Origin: Entamoeba invadens IP1
Lineage: Eukaryota > Evosea > Mastigamoebida > Endamoebidae
Reading direction: 5' to 3'
Length of the DNA: 64,000 nucleotides
Assembly (NCBI RefSeq): GCF_000330505.1
Contig: NW_004440440.1
Span: 76,434 to 140,433, forward strand
Below the pieces are notes generated by a model. That model did no database searches and was not told where the DNA came from. It worked only from the letters and a program-made list of their open reading frames with translations. This document shows positions 11,763 through 21,582 of the stretch, in pieces. Within the stretch, counting starts at the first letter, position 1. Each line of letters starts with the position of its first letter. Made by a program: the position numbers and the translations under genes.

Positions 11763-13964
11763 TTAAACCATTGTCACTGATTTGGGCAATAAGGAGAATC
11801 GATACTTGTTGTCCTTTTCCTTCAACAGATGGGACGATCGATTAATAGCTCCCTTGTTCTGCCCAACAAGCTCAAACAGGTCATCGACCATCATCTTATT
11901 CACATTGAAAAAGCCATGATTACTGCCATCGTCATTTCTCTCCAAATCACCCGTATCTATCAATTCAAGCCGTTCAAGTTCTTTTCCATCATCGTCACAC
12001 AAAGGCTCTGTATAGTGCCCCAATGTCTTTTCCTTTGTGAACTTCTCTGATATTTTGAGGACTTTATCTCTATTGTCGGAGTACACGGTGGTACGCTGCA
12101 CAGTCATTTTAACGGTGTTATACTTCTCTCTGAAATTATTGAGTGGGTAGTCGCAGTTCATCAGAATCAAATTGACAAAACTCATTAAGTTGTCGTCGTT
12201 TGCGTTAAAAGCGGAGAAGAGAACCTGAATCGCCGAAAAACATTTGAGTAAAAACATTCCTCCAATGCCATGGCACAAGATGTGAATGCGTCTGAACTTA
12301 GCCTGATAGAGCGACTGTAACAACCACACAAAGTCGTTTTGAAGGAACAAATTGTCGGTCATCTCCTGTGCCTTTTTGTGTTTTGAAAAGCTGTGTTTCC
12401 CCGAAGGCCAGTTAAAGCAAATTGGCACGACATGTTCTGGGAAATTGCCAAGTGCAAGGAGTTGTCCAAATTTACTCAATGCGTCTGTTAAAGACATGCC
12501 ATATGAATGGATGTACACTAACCCTTCCATTTCAGAGTTAATACTTAAGAGAGACCAATCATTCACCAATTCTAAATATGGCATCTCTTGGTCTCTTTTG
12601 ATTTTGACTTCCACATGTTTTCCATCGCTTAAAGGACGATATCCAGACACATACAAATTCTTCGAGTTTTTATCAACTGAAATTGTTATTGACGTTTTCG
12701 AGCTTGTCTTGCTATTAGAAATGTAACTCCCATTTTGCATGATCTTTTTGAAACACTTGCATATCTGTCCACACTCACATACTGTTTGTGTTACTATCAT
12801 ATTAGTCTTGGGATACACCGAATAATAATTCCCAGAGATAATACACTCAACACCAGAAACTCCTACTGATGGCTGTGATCGCGATGACCACATTTTCCCA
12901 TCCGCATCTGTCGCAAATAAGACTCGCACGTTCTTCATCATAGTCCGCGAGTTGTTCTCAGTCGACTCAAAAGGACCAACAGGTAGCCCATTCTCCCAAT
13001 TCCCACACAAGAACTCTCCTTGCTCCGCTGAGTCGATCCACGTGCAATATCCGCTTGCAAGCCCATCTTCAAATTTCCCTTCCAATGTCATTTGCGAATA
13101 TCCGTCTTGTATGATATATTGTACTTGCCCGAGTTTAGTCACATGTTTGACGATTTCAGACACTTCTTTGATACCAAGAAGCTTAATGAGAATGTTTTTC
13201 ACTCTGTCGTAACACAAAAAGATCAGTATAGTCACCACAAACAACCCAAGCGCAGAGCACAAATACACAACATAATACACTGCCTTAGGGGGTATCACAA
13301 AAAAGGGATAACACGCAATGTCAAATTCAAAGATAAGTGTGTGGACCAACGGCGAGACGTACTGACACGAGAATACACAAACAGTCCCAATCAGTAAAAA
13401 GACTAAATACTCCATCGCACAGTCTTTCGTACGCTTTAACACAAGTGTTGCCACTAATGTATACACTATAAAGATCATAAAGAGAATGATGAAGGTGATA
13501 TAGGGAAACCCTCGAGAAGTATTTGAAAACACTATTCCAACTTTCCTCATAATTGCTCTGTTTTTCATGTGTTTGTATGTCACAAGCAAGTTGTTATGTT
13601 CCCGACTTGAATTCTCAAGTTTGGACTCGGACACGACATCGTCTAATTCCACTGCTTTTGTTGGGCTTTGTCGACTCTGAGCTATCGGGCGGTCATCTTC
13701 ATCGGTCGAACTCTCATTGGGCAACAATGAAATACTTGTTGTTTGTGTTGTTGGCATGAGCGAAGTGTCTAAAACACTTTTTGTTTTAGCCAATCGAACG
13801 GGGGTGGACTTATTGAGAACATCGACAGTGTATGATGGTTTTAATGTAAAAGTGGGTTTGAGTGGTTTGTCATGTTCTTTTGTTAAAGTTTCAACATCGA
13901 GTTCTATTGGGGGCGTATTTGATGAATTTGGTGGTGATGATGTTCGGACTTCTTTATCGGACAT
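11763..13964 (-). CDS. Membrane protein with MORN repeats and degenerate DUF900-type alpha/beta hydrolase
   Basis: The first ATG in frame is at 13964; the two codons upstream start with GTG. The 733-residue product has a Ser/Thr/Pro-rich cytosolic N-terminus (about 1-135), about four membrane spans between roughly 150 and 270, two MORN-like repeats (GKFEDGLASGYCTW, GNWENGLPVGPF), and a C-terminal alpha/beta-hydrolase region. That region matches the DUF900 layout: IHSYG for the oxyanion segment, FNWPSGKHSF for the conserved WPS, and the nucleophile-elbow strand ending in ILCHGIGGMFLL. The nucleophile serine expected in the family's HSxG elbow is glycine here (CHGIG), so it probably does not hydrolyse esters. 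MORN repeats often bind acidic phospholipids. A scaffold at the plasma membrane or an internal membrane is the likely role. The function is unknown. Confidence 0.65.
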   Translation of the reverse strand: MSDKEVRTSSPPNSSNTPPIELDVETLTKEHDKPLKPTFTLKPSYTVDVLNKSTPVRLAKTKSVLDTSLMPTTQTTSISLLPNESSTDEDDRPIAQSRQSPTKAVELDDVVSESKLENSSREHNNLLVTYKHMKNRAIMRKVGIVFSNTSRGFPYITFIILFMIFIVYTLVATLVLKRTKDCAMEYLVFLLIGTVCVFSCQYVSPLVHTLIFEFDIACYPFFVIPPKAVYYVVYLCSALGLFVVTILIFLCYDRVKNILIKLLGIKEVSEIVKHVTKLGQVQYIIQDGYSQMTLEGKFEDGLASGYCTWIDSAEQGEFLCGNWENGLPVGPFESTENNSRTMMKNVRVLFATDADGKMWSSRSQPSVGVSGVECIISGNYYSVYPKTNMIVTQTVCECGQICKCFKKIMQNGSYISNSKTSSKTSITISVDKNSKNLYVSGYRPLSDGKHVEVKIKRDQEMPYLELVNDWSLLSINSEMEGLVYIHSYGMSLTDALSKFGQLLALGNFPEHVVPICFNWPSGKHSFSKHKKAQEMTDNLFLQNDFVWLLQSLYQAKFRRIHILCHGIGGMFLLKCFSAIQVLFSAFNANDDNLMSFVNLILMNCDYPLNNFREKYNTVKMTVQRTTVYSDNRDKVLKISEKFTKEKTLGHYTEPLCDDDGKELERLELIDTGDLERNDDGSNHGFFNVNKMMVDDLFELVGQNKGAINRSSHLLKEKDNKYRFSLLPKSVTMV

Positions 13965-14591
13965 CTCCACAATTTACATTTTTTTAGTCCACTTTTCATT
14001 GAAAAAATAATTCAAAATCTACAGAAAAAGTTAATATTTTTGGTGAAAAGTTTCTAAATATAATTATGGTTTTAATTTAATATTTTTATTATTAAAAGAT
14101 GCACCCACTCATCTCGTTTTTTCTAACAATTTTTTTAATAAATATCAATAGTTTTTTTTATTAGATATGTATTATAATTATAATTATTATTATAATAATT
14201 ATTATTATAATTATATATTATATATTATTATTATATTATAATATAATAATTCTTTTAAAATGAATTATTTATTACTACAATTAAATTATTATTTAAATAG
14301 TAAATATTTAATTAAAAAACTATATATTATTAATAACTGAATAATAAATAAAAATACAAAAATCCATTTCGTTCACCGATTTTTTTTGTTTATTTTAAAA
14401 CAATTATTCAAAGAAAGAGAAGATTATTTTCATTATAATACAAACAAAGACGAAATACAATCAGAAACAAATGCAATAGTAAAACTATAATTATAATTTC
14501 TTCTTAAAAGATTGAAAAAGAAAGGTTCAAGAAGGAAAAAGTAAGAAGGATATTAATAAGTAACAATCTGTTATTCTTATTAGGCTCCATT
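13965..14591. other. AT-rich spacer between divergent genes
   Basis: This 627-bp stretch is a shared upstream region for the MORN/hydrolase gene (minus) and the C9orf72-like gene (plus). It contains a long alternating TAATTATTATAATAAT tract around 14168-14250 that can fold into many hairpins. No gene is visible. Confidence 0.6.
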
Positions 14592-16133
14592 ATGTCTTAC
14601 AAAATCCCCCGCTCCCAAGCATTGGAGATCCACGAGTCTCCCAACCGTCTTCCAAAAACATTTTTTCATTCGCACGTCTATGCAGCGACTTCATTGAGTG
14701 ACCACTGGGGTATTATTTGGGGGTCTTTTCAAACACTTTTAAAGAGTGGGATCGACCCAACTGTAATTAACAAATGTAGTTGGAAGATTAAAGACAAGAT
14801 GTCACCAAAACAACAAGAAAACATGGTTTTATTAGACATCTTGTCCTTTCCCGAAGAGCCCCATAAACATGTCAGTCTGAAGTGGACGGATGGGTCTCCA
14901 GAGTCTCTTCAATTACTCAAAAAAGTTGACTCGTACTGTACCAATCAATACTTTAAAAGTATTCCAATGAAAGCTGCGATGAATAAAGATATTAGTGAAG
15001 AGAAGCGAGTTAAAACGACTCATGTGCCTTTGTACTATCAATATGAGTTTGGTACAAACACCACTACAAATCGAAGTTTAACGCTTTTCACTCTCCATAT
15101 CCCTTTTATGTCTTCTACAGACGTCTCGTCGTACCCTGTCATCATATTTAACATCGGATTTTACCTTCCCGACGACTTTGTGAATTACAGACATGTTGTA
15201 GATACTTTCTATGACTCTTTAAACAAAATTTGTTTTGAGTATCAATTAACTAATCTGTCACAAGGCATCGATAAGGCATCAAAGGTATTGGTAGACTCTT
15301 TAAATCAATTTGTAGAAGCGTTTGAGGACTTTGTGTATATCACAACACATAAGAAGGTCTACCCATTTCATATCACATTCAATACAACAAACACTTTCAA
15401 CGATCGAGTTTTGTTTGTCACAGATATGGTGACGGGGTTTTTGGAAACATTTTTCACCGTCTGTGTGCCAAGAACGTTGGAAGACATCCATTCCATACAC
15501 AGCGTTTTAAATCAATTTTCATCGCAAAGCATGTCAGTCTTTCACTCAAATTACCTCACAGAGAAAACCAATCCATTTTTCACATTGCAGTTTGTCACTG
15601 ATTTCTCATGTGAAAACGTTTTCGAGTTTCCACATCCATTTTGTGTGATCCGGTCAGACAAAAGTCGCGTTGATGCGATCACCACAAAGGATGTTGCTCA
15701 GTACTTTTCTGAACGTGCTGCTTTCTTTATTAATAAAGCGGGGAAGGTATTAAATGTTGACACTTTTGGGGTTGGGGAAAGTATTAATAGGAGTCCAACT
15801 TTAGTCGAGCATACCTTTTTGATCTACGATATGATCAAACAGGCTGTCGAATTCTTTGATAAGAAAAATGATGTACTTGGGCTGTTTCTTCTCAAAGAGG
15901 CGTCTATTCTCCTCACTACAAAGTCGTCGATATTGTTTCACAGGTTGTTGTTAGTGAACAAATTTGGTGATGATGTTATTAAGGAGATGAAAGACTTTCT
16001 TGACATCGAAGAAGATGGGATGGTCCTGTTAATACAAAGACTGAAGTATGAGGAGCCACTTGTAGTCGCTTATTTTCACAGAACTGTTCTCAAAATGATG
16101 AAGACAAAAGATCGAATGAAGCAGTTCATGTAG
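14592..16133 (+). CDS. Putative C9orf72-like DENN-family protein
   Basis: A single-exon, 513-residue soluble protein. I match it by eye to C9orf72, a longin-DENN protein that works with SMCR8 and WDR41 in autophagy and lysosome control and in GTPase regulation. Points of similarity, in order: an N-terminal beta-rich longin-like part with VIIFNIGFYLP (compare the SFYLP segment of C9orf72); a central part TFFTVCVPRTLEDIHSIHSVL resembling the strand-helix where C9orf72 has VVVGSSAEKVNKIVRTL; a strand-rich part with FEFPHPFCVI; and a C-terminal helical part with FLDIEEDGMVLLIQRL, like the DLDLTAEGDLNIIMALAE segment. The length is close to the 481 residues of the human protein. There is no signal peptide or membrane span. 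Another longin-DENN family member is the main alternative. Confidence 0.5.
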   Translation: MSYKIPRSQALEIHESPNRLPKTFFHSHVYAATSLSDHWGIIWGSFQTLLKSGIDPTVINKCSWKIKDKMSPKQQENMVLLDILSFPEEPHKHVSLKWTDGSPESLQLLKKVDSYCTNQYFKSIPMKAAMNKDISEEKRVKTTHVPLYYQYEFGTNTTTNRSLTLFTLHIPFMSSTDVSSYPVIIFNIGFYLPDDFVNYRHVVDTFYDSLNKICFEYQLTNLSQGIDKASKVLVDSLNQFVEAFEDFVYITTHKKVYPFHITFNTTNTFNDRVLFVTDMVTGFLETFFTVCVPRTLEDIHSIHSVLNQFSSQSMSVFHSNYLTEKTNPFFTLQFVTDFSCENVFEFPHPFCVIRSDKSRVDAITTKDVAQYFSERAAFFINKAGKVLNVDTFGVGESINRSPTLVEHTFLIYDMIKQAVEFFDKKNDVLGLFLLKEASILLTTKSSILFHRLLLVNKFGDDVIKEMKDFLDIEEDGMVLLIQRLKYEEPLVVAYFHRTVLKMMKTKDRMKQFM

Positions 16134-16347
16134 TTCTATTCTTCATAGTTATTATACTATATATATTACTTCTTACTGTTAATATTTAAACAAGTCCACA
16201 ACAATAACACTCAAATAGAAGTCTTTTTCAGTAACTTCCTTTTGTTACTCCAGAACTATAAAATAGTACATTTTAACCATAAAATATTCTATTTTTAAAC
16301 ATATTGAAGTTGTTCGAAATTGGACACTTCACAACTCAAAAAACTAC

Positions 16348-16530
16348 ATGAGCAGCACCTCCTTGAGTGAAGACGAGAATTTGATTATATACGTCGCAGT
16401 CTCTTATTCAATTTTGGGTATACTTGTTCTCATCGGCGCCGGGTTGTTTGTCTGGATCATCGTCCAAAAAGTGCGCAACATCAGAAAAGCCAAAGCCGAA
16501 GAGTCTGGTCTTGATTTTGGGGAGAAGTAA
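16348..16530 (+). CDS. Single-pass micro membrane protein
   Basis: A 60-residue protein: a short acidic N-terminus (SLSEDEN), one strong membrane span (about residues 13-38, VAVSYSILGILVLIGAGLFV) and a basic-then-acidic tail (QKVRNIRKAKAEESG). Positive residues just after the span suggest an N-out, C-in orientation. The codons are varied and GC is higher than in the flanks, which favours a real gene. The ATG follows a run resembling the Entamoeba initiator (AAAAACTAC). No family is recognised; small subunits of secretory-pathway complexes look like this. Confidence 0.6.
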   Translation: MSSTSLSEDENLIIYVAVSYSILGILVLIGAGLFVWIIVQKVRNIRKAKAEESGLDFGEK

Positions 16531-16820
16531 ATTTTTAAATATCTTTTTACTTAATCCAATCGTCATGTTTTTTATAAGAACGCCATTTAATACTCATTAA
16601 AAAATATGACCATGTTTGAAATTTGTGCTCTGATATAACATTGAGTATTTTATTAGAAATGGCATTTGAAAAATTTCTTCACAATTTGTGTGATTTTACA
16701 GGACACCAAAATGATAAAAACGTTCGACAAGAACAGAGGACTACTCAATAAAAAGAGGACGATTTAATATATTAAATATAACTTATATCTCTGCTAACTC
16801 AAAGTAAAGGTTATTATTAA

Positions 16821-17297
16821 TTAGTCTGCATACTTCTTCTTGAGCTCCTCGATTTCTTCTGGAGTGTAATCATTCTCTTCGTTGAGGTAAGCTCTCATCT
16901 GTTCGACGGTCTTTCCAACCAAGTTTTTAGCAATAGTCTTAGCAGTAGCCTCGACAAGCATATCAATGTTCATGAAGGTAGCAGCCTTCAACATTTCGAA
17001 GAGCATATCCTTCTCAAGTGACTCACAGAATTTGACATCCCATGGGTGGAGATCAGCATTTTTGTCTCTGTCACCAATGACAAAGTCTGGGTACATCAAT
17101 GGATGCTCGTTGTGGAAGTTCAACCATTCAACAACCTTCTCAAGGACAGCACCTTCAACTTTCAACAATGGAATGGCTTCCTCGGCATTGGCTCTCTCTT
17201 TCATCATGTTCTCAACTTGCTTTGATTGTTTGGCAGCTTCCTCAGTGAGGGTGAAGAGCTTTCCATCAGATGATTTCAAAATAACGTTCTGTGCCAT
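16821..17297 (-). CDS. SKP1: SKP1, adaptor of SCF ubiquitin ligases
   Basis: SKP1 links cullin-1 to F-box proteins in SCF E3 ubiquitin ligases. The 158-residue protein covers the whole family: an N-terminal BTB/POZ fold (VILKSSDGKLFTL), then the central WLNFHNEHP and HPWDVKF segments, then the Skp1 C-terminal helices that hold the F-box (DMLFEMLKAATFMNIDMLVEA, TVEQMRAYLNEENDYTPEE). The end differs from the usual form: it stops at ELKKKYAD and lacks the Trp-Cys-containing tail common in animals and plants. Codon use is biased, as in a well-expressed gene. Confidence 0.95.
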   Translation of the reverse strand: MAQNVILKSSDGKLFTLTEEAAKQSKQVENMMKERANAEEAIPLLKVEGAVLEKVVEWLNFHNEHPLMYPDFVIGDRDKNADLHPWDVKFCESLEKDMLFEMLKAATFMNIDMLVEATAKTIAKNLVGKTVEQMRAYLNEENDYTPEEIEELKKKYAD

Positions 17298-17323
17298 TTG
17301 ACATTTTGGAGTTCACTCGTCAT

Positions 17324-17343
17324 CTTTAAATAGGAAGTTCTAC
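17324..17343 (-). promoter_or_regulatory. TATA-like and GAAC-like promoter elements of SKP1
   Basis: On the minus strand, CTATTTAAAG (17324-17333) lies about 30 nt upstream of the SKP1 ATG and matches the Entamoeba TATA form GTATTTAAA closely. Immediately before it, GTAGAACTTC (17334-17343) contains a GAAC core, the third Entamoeba core-promoter element, although in an unusual position. Confidence 0.5.
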
Positions 17344-18621
17344 ACTTTTTGATGGTTTATTCATCACAAGGTGGCATTTAAGGTTACAAGAAAAAGGGTT
17401 ATTTTTTCGCTCATTTTTTGTATGAAAACGACGTAAAAATAAAGGAATAAAACCAAAGAATGATAGCATTCATTTTTTGCCGATTGTTTTAAAGTTCGCT
17501 ACTTTGAGGTTTAATTAAGTGTTGTAATATATATTAAGATATGATAATTTCGTTGTAATTAAATACTCATATATATTAGTATTATTAGCTTTTTTAATAC
17601 CATAAAGTGATAATGTTGTGAAGAAAACTTAACCAAAAAGTTAGTTTGGGTTAAGTAATTAAAATAATAATAAGCATTTTAAATATTTTGTGGGGGTTCT
17701 TTCCTGATTTTGTTCAGTAAAATAATACATTTATTATAGTATAATATTATGGATTGTGTATTTTATTGTGCTTACAACAGATAAACACTGCGCAATTATT
17801 CGGGTTTATTAAAGAAAAAAGTGTAATAATTTAGAAGTGTAATACCCATATTTTCGGGACAAAAAATACTAATATTTTTAATTTAATAACTTAATTAAAT
17901 TTATTAATAAAATGTCAAAAAAATAGTAATAAATTAATTGGTATAATATATCATTAATTATTAAAAACTTACAAATTTTTTTTGATGTTAAACAAACACA
18001 TTTTTGGGAAATTAATAATTATAATTAATAATTACTGTTTTATTATCAAAATTATAATAATTGTTGAAGTATTATTATGGTTAATAAATAATTGACTATT
18101 AGTACTAAAATACAATTATAATTATTAAATTTTATAATAAATTTATATATAATATTTTATATAATAATATATTCTATAAAATTACTATCAATTAAAAAAA
18201 ATCAAAACTGAACTTTAAAAAACATTCAAAAAATCAAATTTTAAATTGTTTTTTATAAAACATTTTTAATTATAAACTTTTCATTGCAAAGTTTTCAATC
18301 TGTTTAAAAACAATGATTTTTTCAACCCGTATTAATTTGGGATATTATATTATTTCCTCAACATCTCAGAACTGATATAACAAGGTGTCAAACCAAATCA
18401 AGACGAAAGTAAAAGAATAAATTAATAATAACCCGAATTATTCCGACATCTCACGCCATAAGTATCAATAACTTAACCTCTTTCTATTTAACATTCAAAA
18501 ACTACAATATAGTTTTTGTTAATTCCCTCTAGTACAAATACTATAAACCAATTAATAATGAATAAAACAATGCGGTATTGTAACTTTCTGCTCCAAAGAA
18601 TAAAACAGGGCGAAAGATCTC
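17344..18621. other. 1.3-kb AT-rich spacer
   Basis: Very AT-rich DNA between SKP1 (minus) and the four-span membrane protein (plus). Long runs of A or T and TAATTATAATT-type tracts occur, especially 17880-18190. No gene, RNA gene or repeat family is recognised. Confidence 0.6.
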
Positions 18622-18630
18622 AAAAATTCA
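18622..18630 (+). promoter_or_regulatory. Initiator element AAAAATTCA
   Basis: An exact match to the Entamoeba initiator consensus, directly followed by the ATG at 18631. Known Entamoeba mRNAs start at or within this element, which would leave almost no 5' leader. It supports this ATG over the longer out-of-frame ORF upstream. Confidence 0.7.
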
Positions 18631-19410
18631 ATGCACAAGATTTTGGCGTATGCTGCCCGTTATGGGACGCCAGTGTGTCTTACGGCTGCTGGTGTCTTTT
18701 CTTTGATCACCATCATTGTTTTTGGATTTGGGATGCCAAACCACACATTTGATAAGAAGACAAACACCAACTTGTTAGGGAATAACTCCACGGAGACGGG
18801 ATGTAGTTCCATTAAGTTGGATCATACGACTGCAATGTCCTATAAAATCCCGGGCAATAATTATCACTACCAATGTGGGTATTCCGTGTTGAACGACATC
18901 TTGACGTGGGTCTTTGAATTCCTTTGCGTTGTAGAAGTCGTCTTGTTTTGGGTCTTTGTCATCGTCTGGAGAAAGAAAAAGGTGTTGACCTTTGTTGTGT
19001 ATTGCTGTTTGATCCTCCCACTCATTATGCAATGCTATCTCGTGTTCGCTCACTCAAACGAAATCATTAATGGCACTAAAGCTTGCAAAAAGGTCTCGCT
19101 CTTCCCTAACAACGCTACACCAGAGTGCTCATCTTTAGTTTTCGCGTTCACACCAGTTTCGGACGTTATTAACATCCTCCTTTACATCGCAGCCATTTGC
19201 TTGGGCTCTGTCATGTATTTCTGTCGACCAAAAATCTCTAAGTTGCTCGATGGAAATGAAGGGGGTGATATGAAAAAGGAACTTGTCGACCCTAAAGCTA
19301 AAAAAGAGGAAGTTGAAGACCCAATTCAAGATATGAAGAACGTCGCTAAGAAGACTACTACTTCTGTCATTTCAGGGGCTATTGATTTTTCTAAGCTTGG
19401 TGGTAATTAA
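18631..19410 (+). CDS. Four-span membrane protein with glycosylated loops
   Basis: 259 residues with four hydrophobic spans at about 16-34, 90-112, 118-140 and 175-198. The first extracellular loop (about 35-88) carries an N-glycosylation sequon (NNST) and two cysteines that could pair (TGCSS, YQCGY); the second loop has NGTKACKK, NNATPECSS and two more cysteines. The C-terminal tail is cytosolic, highly charged and Lys/Glu-rich. The topology recalls claudin/tetraspanin-like four-span proteins, but the CCG motif of tetraspanins is absent, so I do not assign a family. The start is supported by the adjoining initiator. Confidence 0.7.
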   Translation: MHKILAYAARYGTPVCLTAAGVFSLITIIVFGFGMPNHTFDKKTNTNLLGNNSTETGCSSIKLDHTTAMSYKIPGNNYHYQCGYSVLNDILTWVFEFLCVVEVVLFWVFVIVWRKKKVLTFVVYCCLILPLIMQCYLVFAHSNEIINGTKACKKVSLFPNNATPECSSLVFAFTPVSDVINILLYIAAICLGSVMYFCRPKISKLLDGNEGGDMKKELVDPKAKKEEVEDPIQDMKNVAKKTTTSVISGAIDFSKLGGN

Positions 19411-19504
19411 GCTTTTTGAATTTTTTGTGGTTGAAATTTCATTTTTTTTTCATTGTTGTTTCTTTTGTTATTTTGAAAATTTGAATATCTGATAATTACA
19501 AATA

Positions 19505-19817
19505 ATGGGGATAGAATTTAATCCAAAACCAAAGGCGTATTTGATCCTTGGAGCAACGGTGTCTGCTTTTGCATATGTGTCACTGTCGCTGGTGCTTCGA
19601 GTTCGTTTGTCTGATTTAACGATGTTTTAAACAAATATAAGCTCACGAAAAGCCTTTTTCAATCCCACTTGTGAGGATGTTCCTTCTCCCACCACAGTTG
19701 TGTTTTGCTCTTCCAGCAATTCTCTTTTGGGCTGTTGTGTCCGCCGTTTTTTTCTTCACTTCAAAGTCATACTCCGACGAAATTAAAAGGAGAGAAGCAG
19801 AAGAAAAGCAGAAATAG
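19505..19817 (+). CDS. DPM2-like subunit of dolichol-phosphate mannose synthase, two exons
   Basis: A tiny gene. Exon 1 (19505-19604) begins ATGGGGATAGAA and encodes one hydrophobic span (YLILGATVSAFAYVSLSLVL). A GTTTGT intron of only 37 nt (19605-19641, ending ATAAG) joins in phase 1 to exon 2 (19642-19817), which encodes IPLVRMFLLPP, a second span (ALPAILFWAVVSAVFFF) and a charged Lys-rich tail, ending in TAG. The joined product is 91 residues. Two spans separated by a short loop ending in a FLxP-type motif, with a basic tail, fit DPM2 (84 residues in human), which stabilises dolichol-phosphate mannose synthase in the ER membrane. Without splicing both halves stop early. PIG-P or another small ER subunit is the main alternative. 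Confidence 0.55.
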
Positions 19818-19916
19818 AGAAACTTTAAGGGTTATACAATTTTTTCGAACATGTGAAATTGACGTGTTTTGTTTTTTTGAAACCTGTTAAACATTATACA
19901 CAAATAGAGAATTTGT

Positions 19917-21296
19917 TTAATAAAGTTGCAAAAGTTTTTTCTCGATATGGTATGTAAATCGGCTATTGGCAGGGACAAACGGCATCAATCTTTGCGCAGT
20001 CTCGACTCTCTTGGATTCCGGGACAACATCGAGTAATGCCTGAATCACAAAGTTCCCAAACTGATCTTCAATGAGCACTGAAACTGACTCTGTGTTGAGC
20101 AGCGCATCAATGAGAATTGAGACCTCTTCTTCACCCCCACATTTCAAACACTTTTCCACGACATTTGAGCTGAACTTCTGTTTGGAATAAAACACCGCGT
20201 CCTCAGCTATGTATCGAGTAATCGCTGGAACAACAGACGCGTCACAATCGATTAGACGCTGGATGACAAAGTTTCCAAACTGGTCCTGTATCAAGTCGCA
20301 GCAGTCTTCGATTAGTTTTGGTTTGATTTTGTCAATCTGGCTTTGTGAAGACGACTCCATCGCGTGTGTGAGTACAGAGCACCCCACTTTCGTCTTGGCA
20401 ATTTTAGTCACACAGTTCTGCATCCCGTTGTAGAAAAAATCAACATCATTATCGCTGAAAATTTTCAGCAATGTCTGGATAACGTAATTGCCGTGAGGGT
20501 CAATCGCAAGTAGTGCCATGTTGTTTCTTAACGTGGGCGCCCACATGGCAATGTGGCGTTTCTTCATATAAGGTGCTACCTTTTGGGCGGTGTAGCCCCC
20601 AAATTGGTGACAACAGTACTTCACCAAATCTTTTGCCATCGTGTTGTAAATTGCGTCTTGTACTTCTTCGCTTCCAAACTCCGCCATTTGTGGGAGAATG
20701 TGCTGCCCGTTAGGGTGAATGATCAGGCTGTCCAAGTCGCTTTCGACCTCGTCGAAGATCATCTGAACAATTTCTTGTGAGGGGTTTGAAAGTATCTTCT
20801 GAAGAATTGCACAACCAGAAGTGTAGCGCGTCATTTGGTTGAACTGCCCAACAAATTCTGAAGCAATGAGTTTTGGGTGGGCCTTTTTGTCGTTCTCCAT
20901 TTTGGACTGGATAGAGAAGTGAAGCAATGGCATTGAAGTGGACTTTGCAATCTTCTCGAGTTCTTGTTGGGTTGGCTTGATGATCTTAATATGGTCATTG
21001 TGTGGCTTTTCCTTTTCTTGGATTTCGTTGTTGTTCGTGTCGAATTGGACATTGTGAGCCTTCTCCTTCCTCACCAGGTTTTCAATGAGCGTCAACTGAG
21101 ACAATACCTTCTGTGTTTCAGTAGTGGGTTGCATGCGACTTATCAATCTTCTGCATTGTGTCGCGCAATCTTGGTACATTTTCAAAAATCGTTGTGTGTT
21201 TCTGAACGATGTCTCAAGCTCCTCAAAATGTTTTTGATGAGAACTTTCGAATGACTTGACAAACTCACTCGTGTAAATTGGGTTAACTGATTTCAT
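19917..21296 (-). CDS. PUF (Pumilio) family RNA-binding protein
   Basis: PUF proteins bind short UGUA-type elements in mRNA 3' ends and repress or localise the messages. The 459-residue protein has a coiled N-terminal 140 residues followed by a Pumilio homology domain of about eight repeats (roughly 150-450). Recognisable repeat cores are HPNGQHILPQM, HQFGGYTAQKV, DPHGNYVIQTL, TKVGCSVLTHA, DQFGNFVIQRL, QKFSSNVVEKC and DQFGNFVIQALL. The spacing of about 36 residues is right. Some base-contact residues deviate (GGYTAQ, GCSVLT), so the RNA code may differ from classic UGUA. There is no signal or membrane span. Confidence 0.9.
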   Translation of the reverse strand: MKSVNPIYTSEFVKSFESSHQKHFEELETSFRNTQRFLKMYQDCATQCRRLISRMQPTTETQKVLSQLTLIENLVRKEKAHNVQFDTNNNEIQEKEKPHNDHIKIIKPTQQELEKIAKSTSMPLLHFSIQSKMENDKKAHPKLIASEFVGQFNQMTRYTSGCAILQKILSNPSQEIVQMIFDEVESDLDSLIIHPNGQHILPQMAEFGSEEVQDAIYNTMAKDLVKYCCHQFGGYTAQKVAPYMKKRHIAMWAPTLRNNMALLAIDPHGNYVIQTLLKIFSDNDVDFFYNGMQNCVTKIAKTKVGCSVLTHAMESSSQSQIDKIKPKLIEDCCDLIQDQFGNFVIQRLIDCDASVVPAITRYIAEDAVFYSKQKFSSNVVEKCLKCGGEEEVSILIDALLNTESVSVLIEDQFGNFVIQALLDVVPESKRVETAQRLMPFVPANSRFTYHIEKKLLQLY

Positions 21297-21582
21297 TAAA
21301 TGAAAACACTGCTCTTTGTCTTATTTTGGTGGGTTAAACGTTGTGTCGTTCCATTCAACTTCTCATAATCTCAAAAATTTCTCAATCTCGAAATCACAAA
21401 AAAAAACTATTGATTAAATCACATAATTGTAACAAGTTAATTATTAAATAGTTTATTTTTATACAATAATAATAAAAAAACTCAAAATTTAAAAAAATAA
21501 TTGATTAAAATTAATTTTATAAATATTAATTAATTTAATTAATAAAAAAAATAATCTGAAGTAATCAATTTGACACACACTC

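Noticed and set aside
14168..14250. Alternating TAATTATTATAA tract considered as a terminator, origin or CRISPR-like repeat
   Set aside because: Simple low-complexity AT sequence without a fixed repeat unit or spacers; similar tracts occur in other spacers.
18516..18752. 78-codon frame overlapping the start of the four-span membrane protein
   Set aside because: The exact initiator at 18622-18630 and clear membrane spans support the other frame from 18631.
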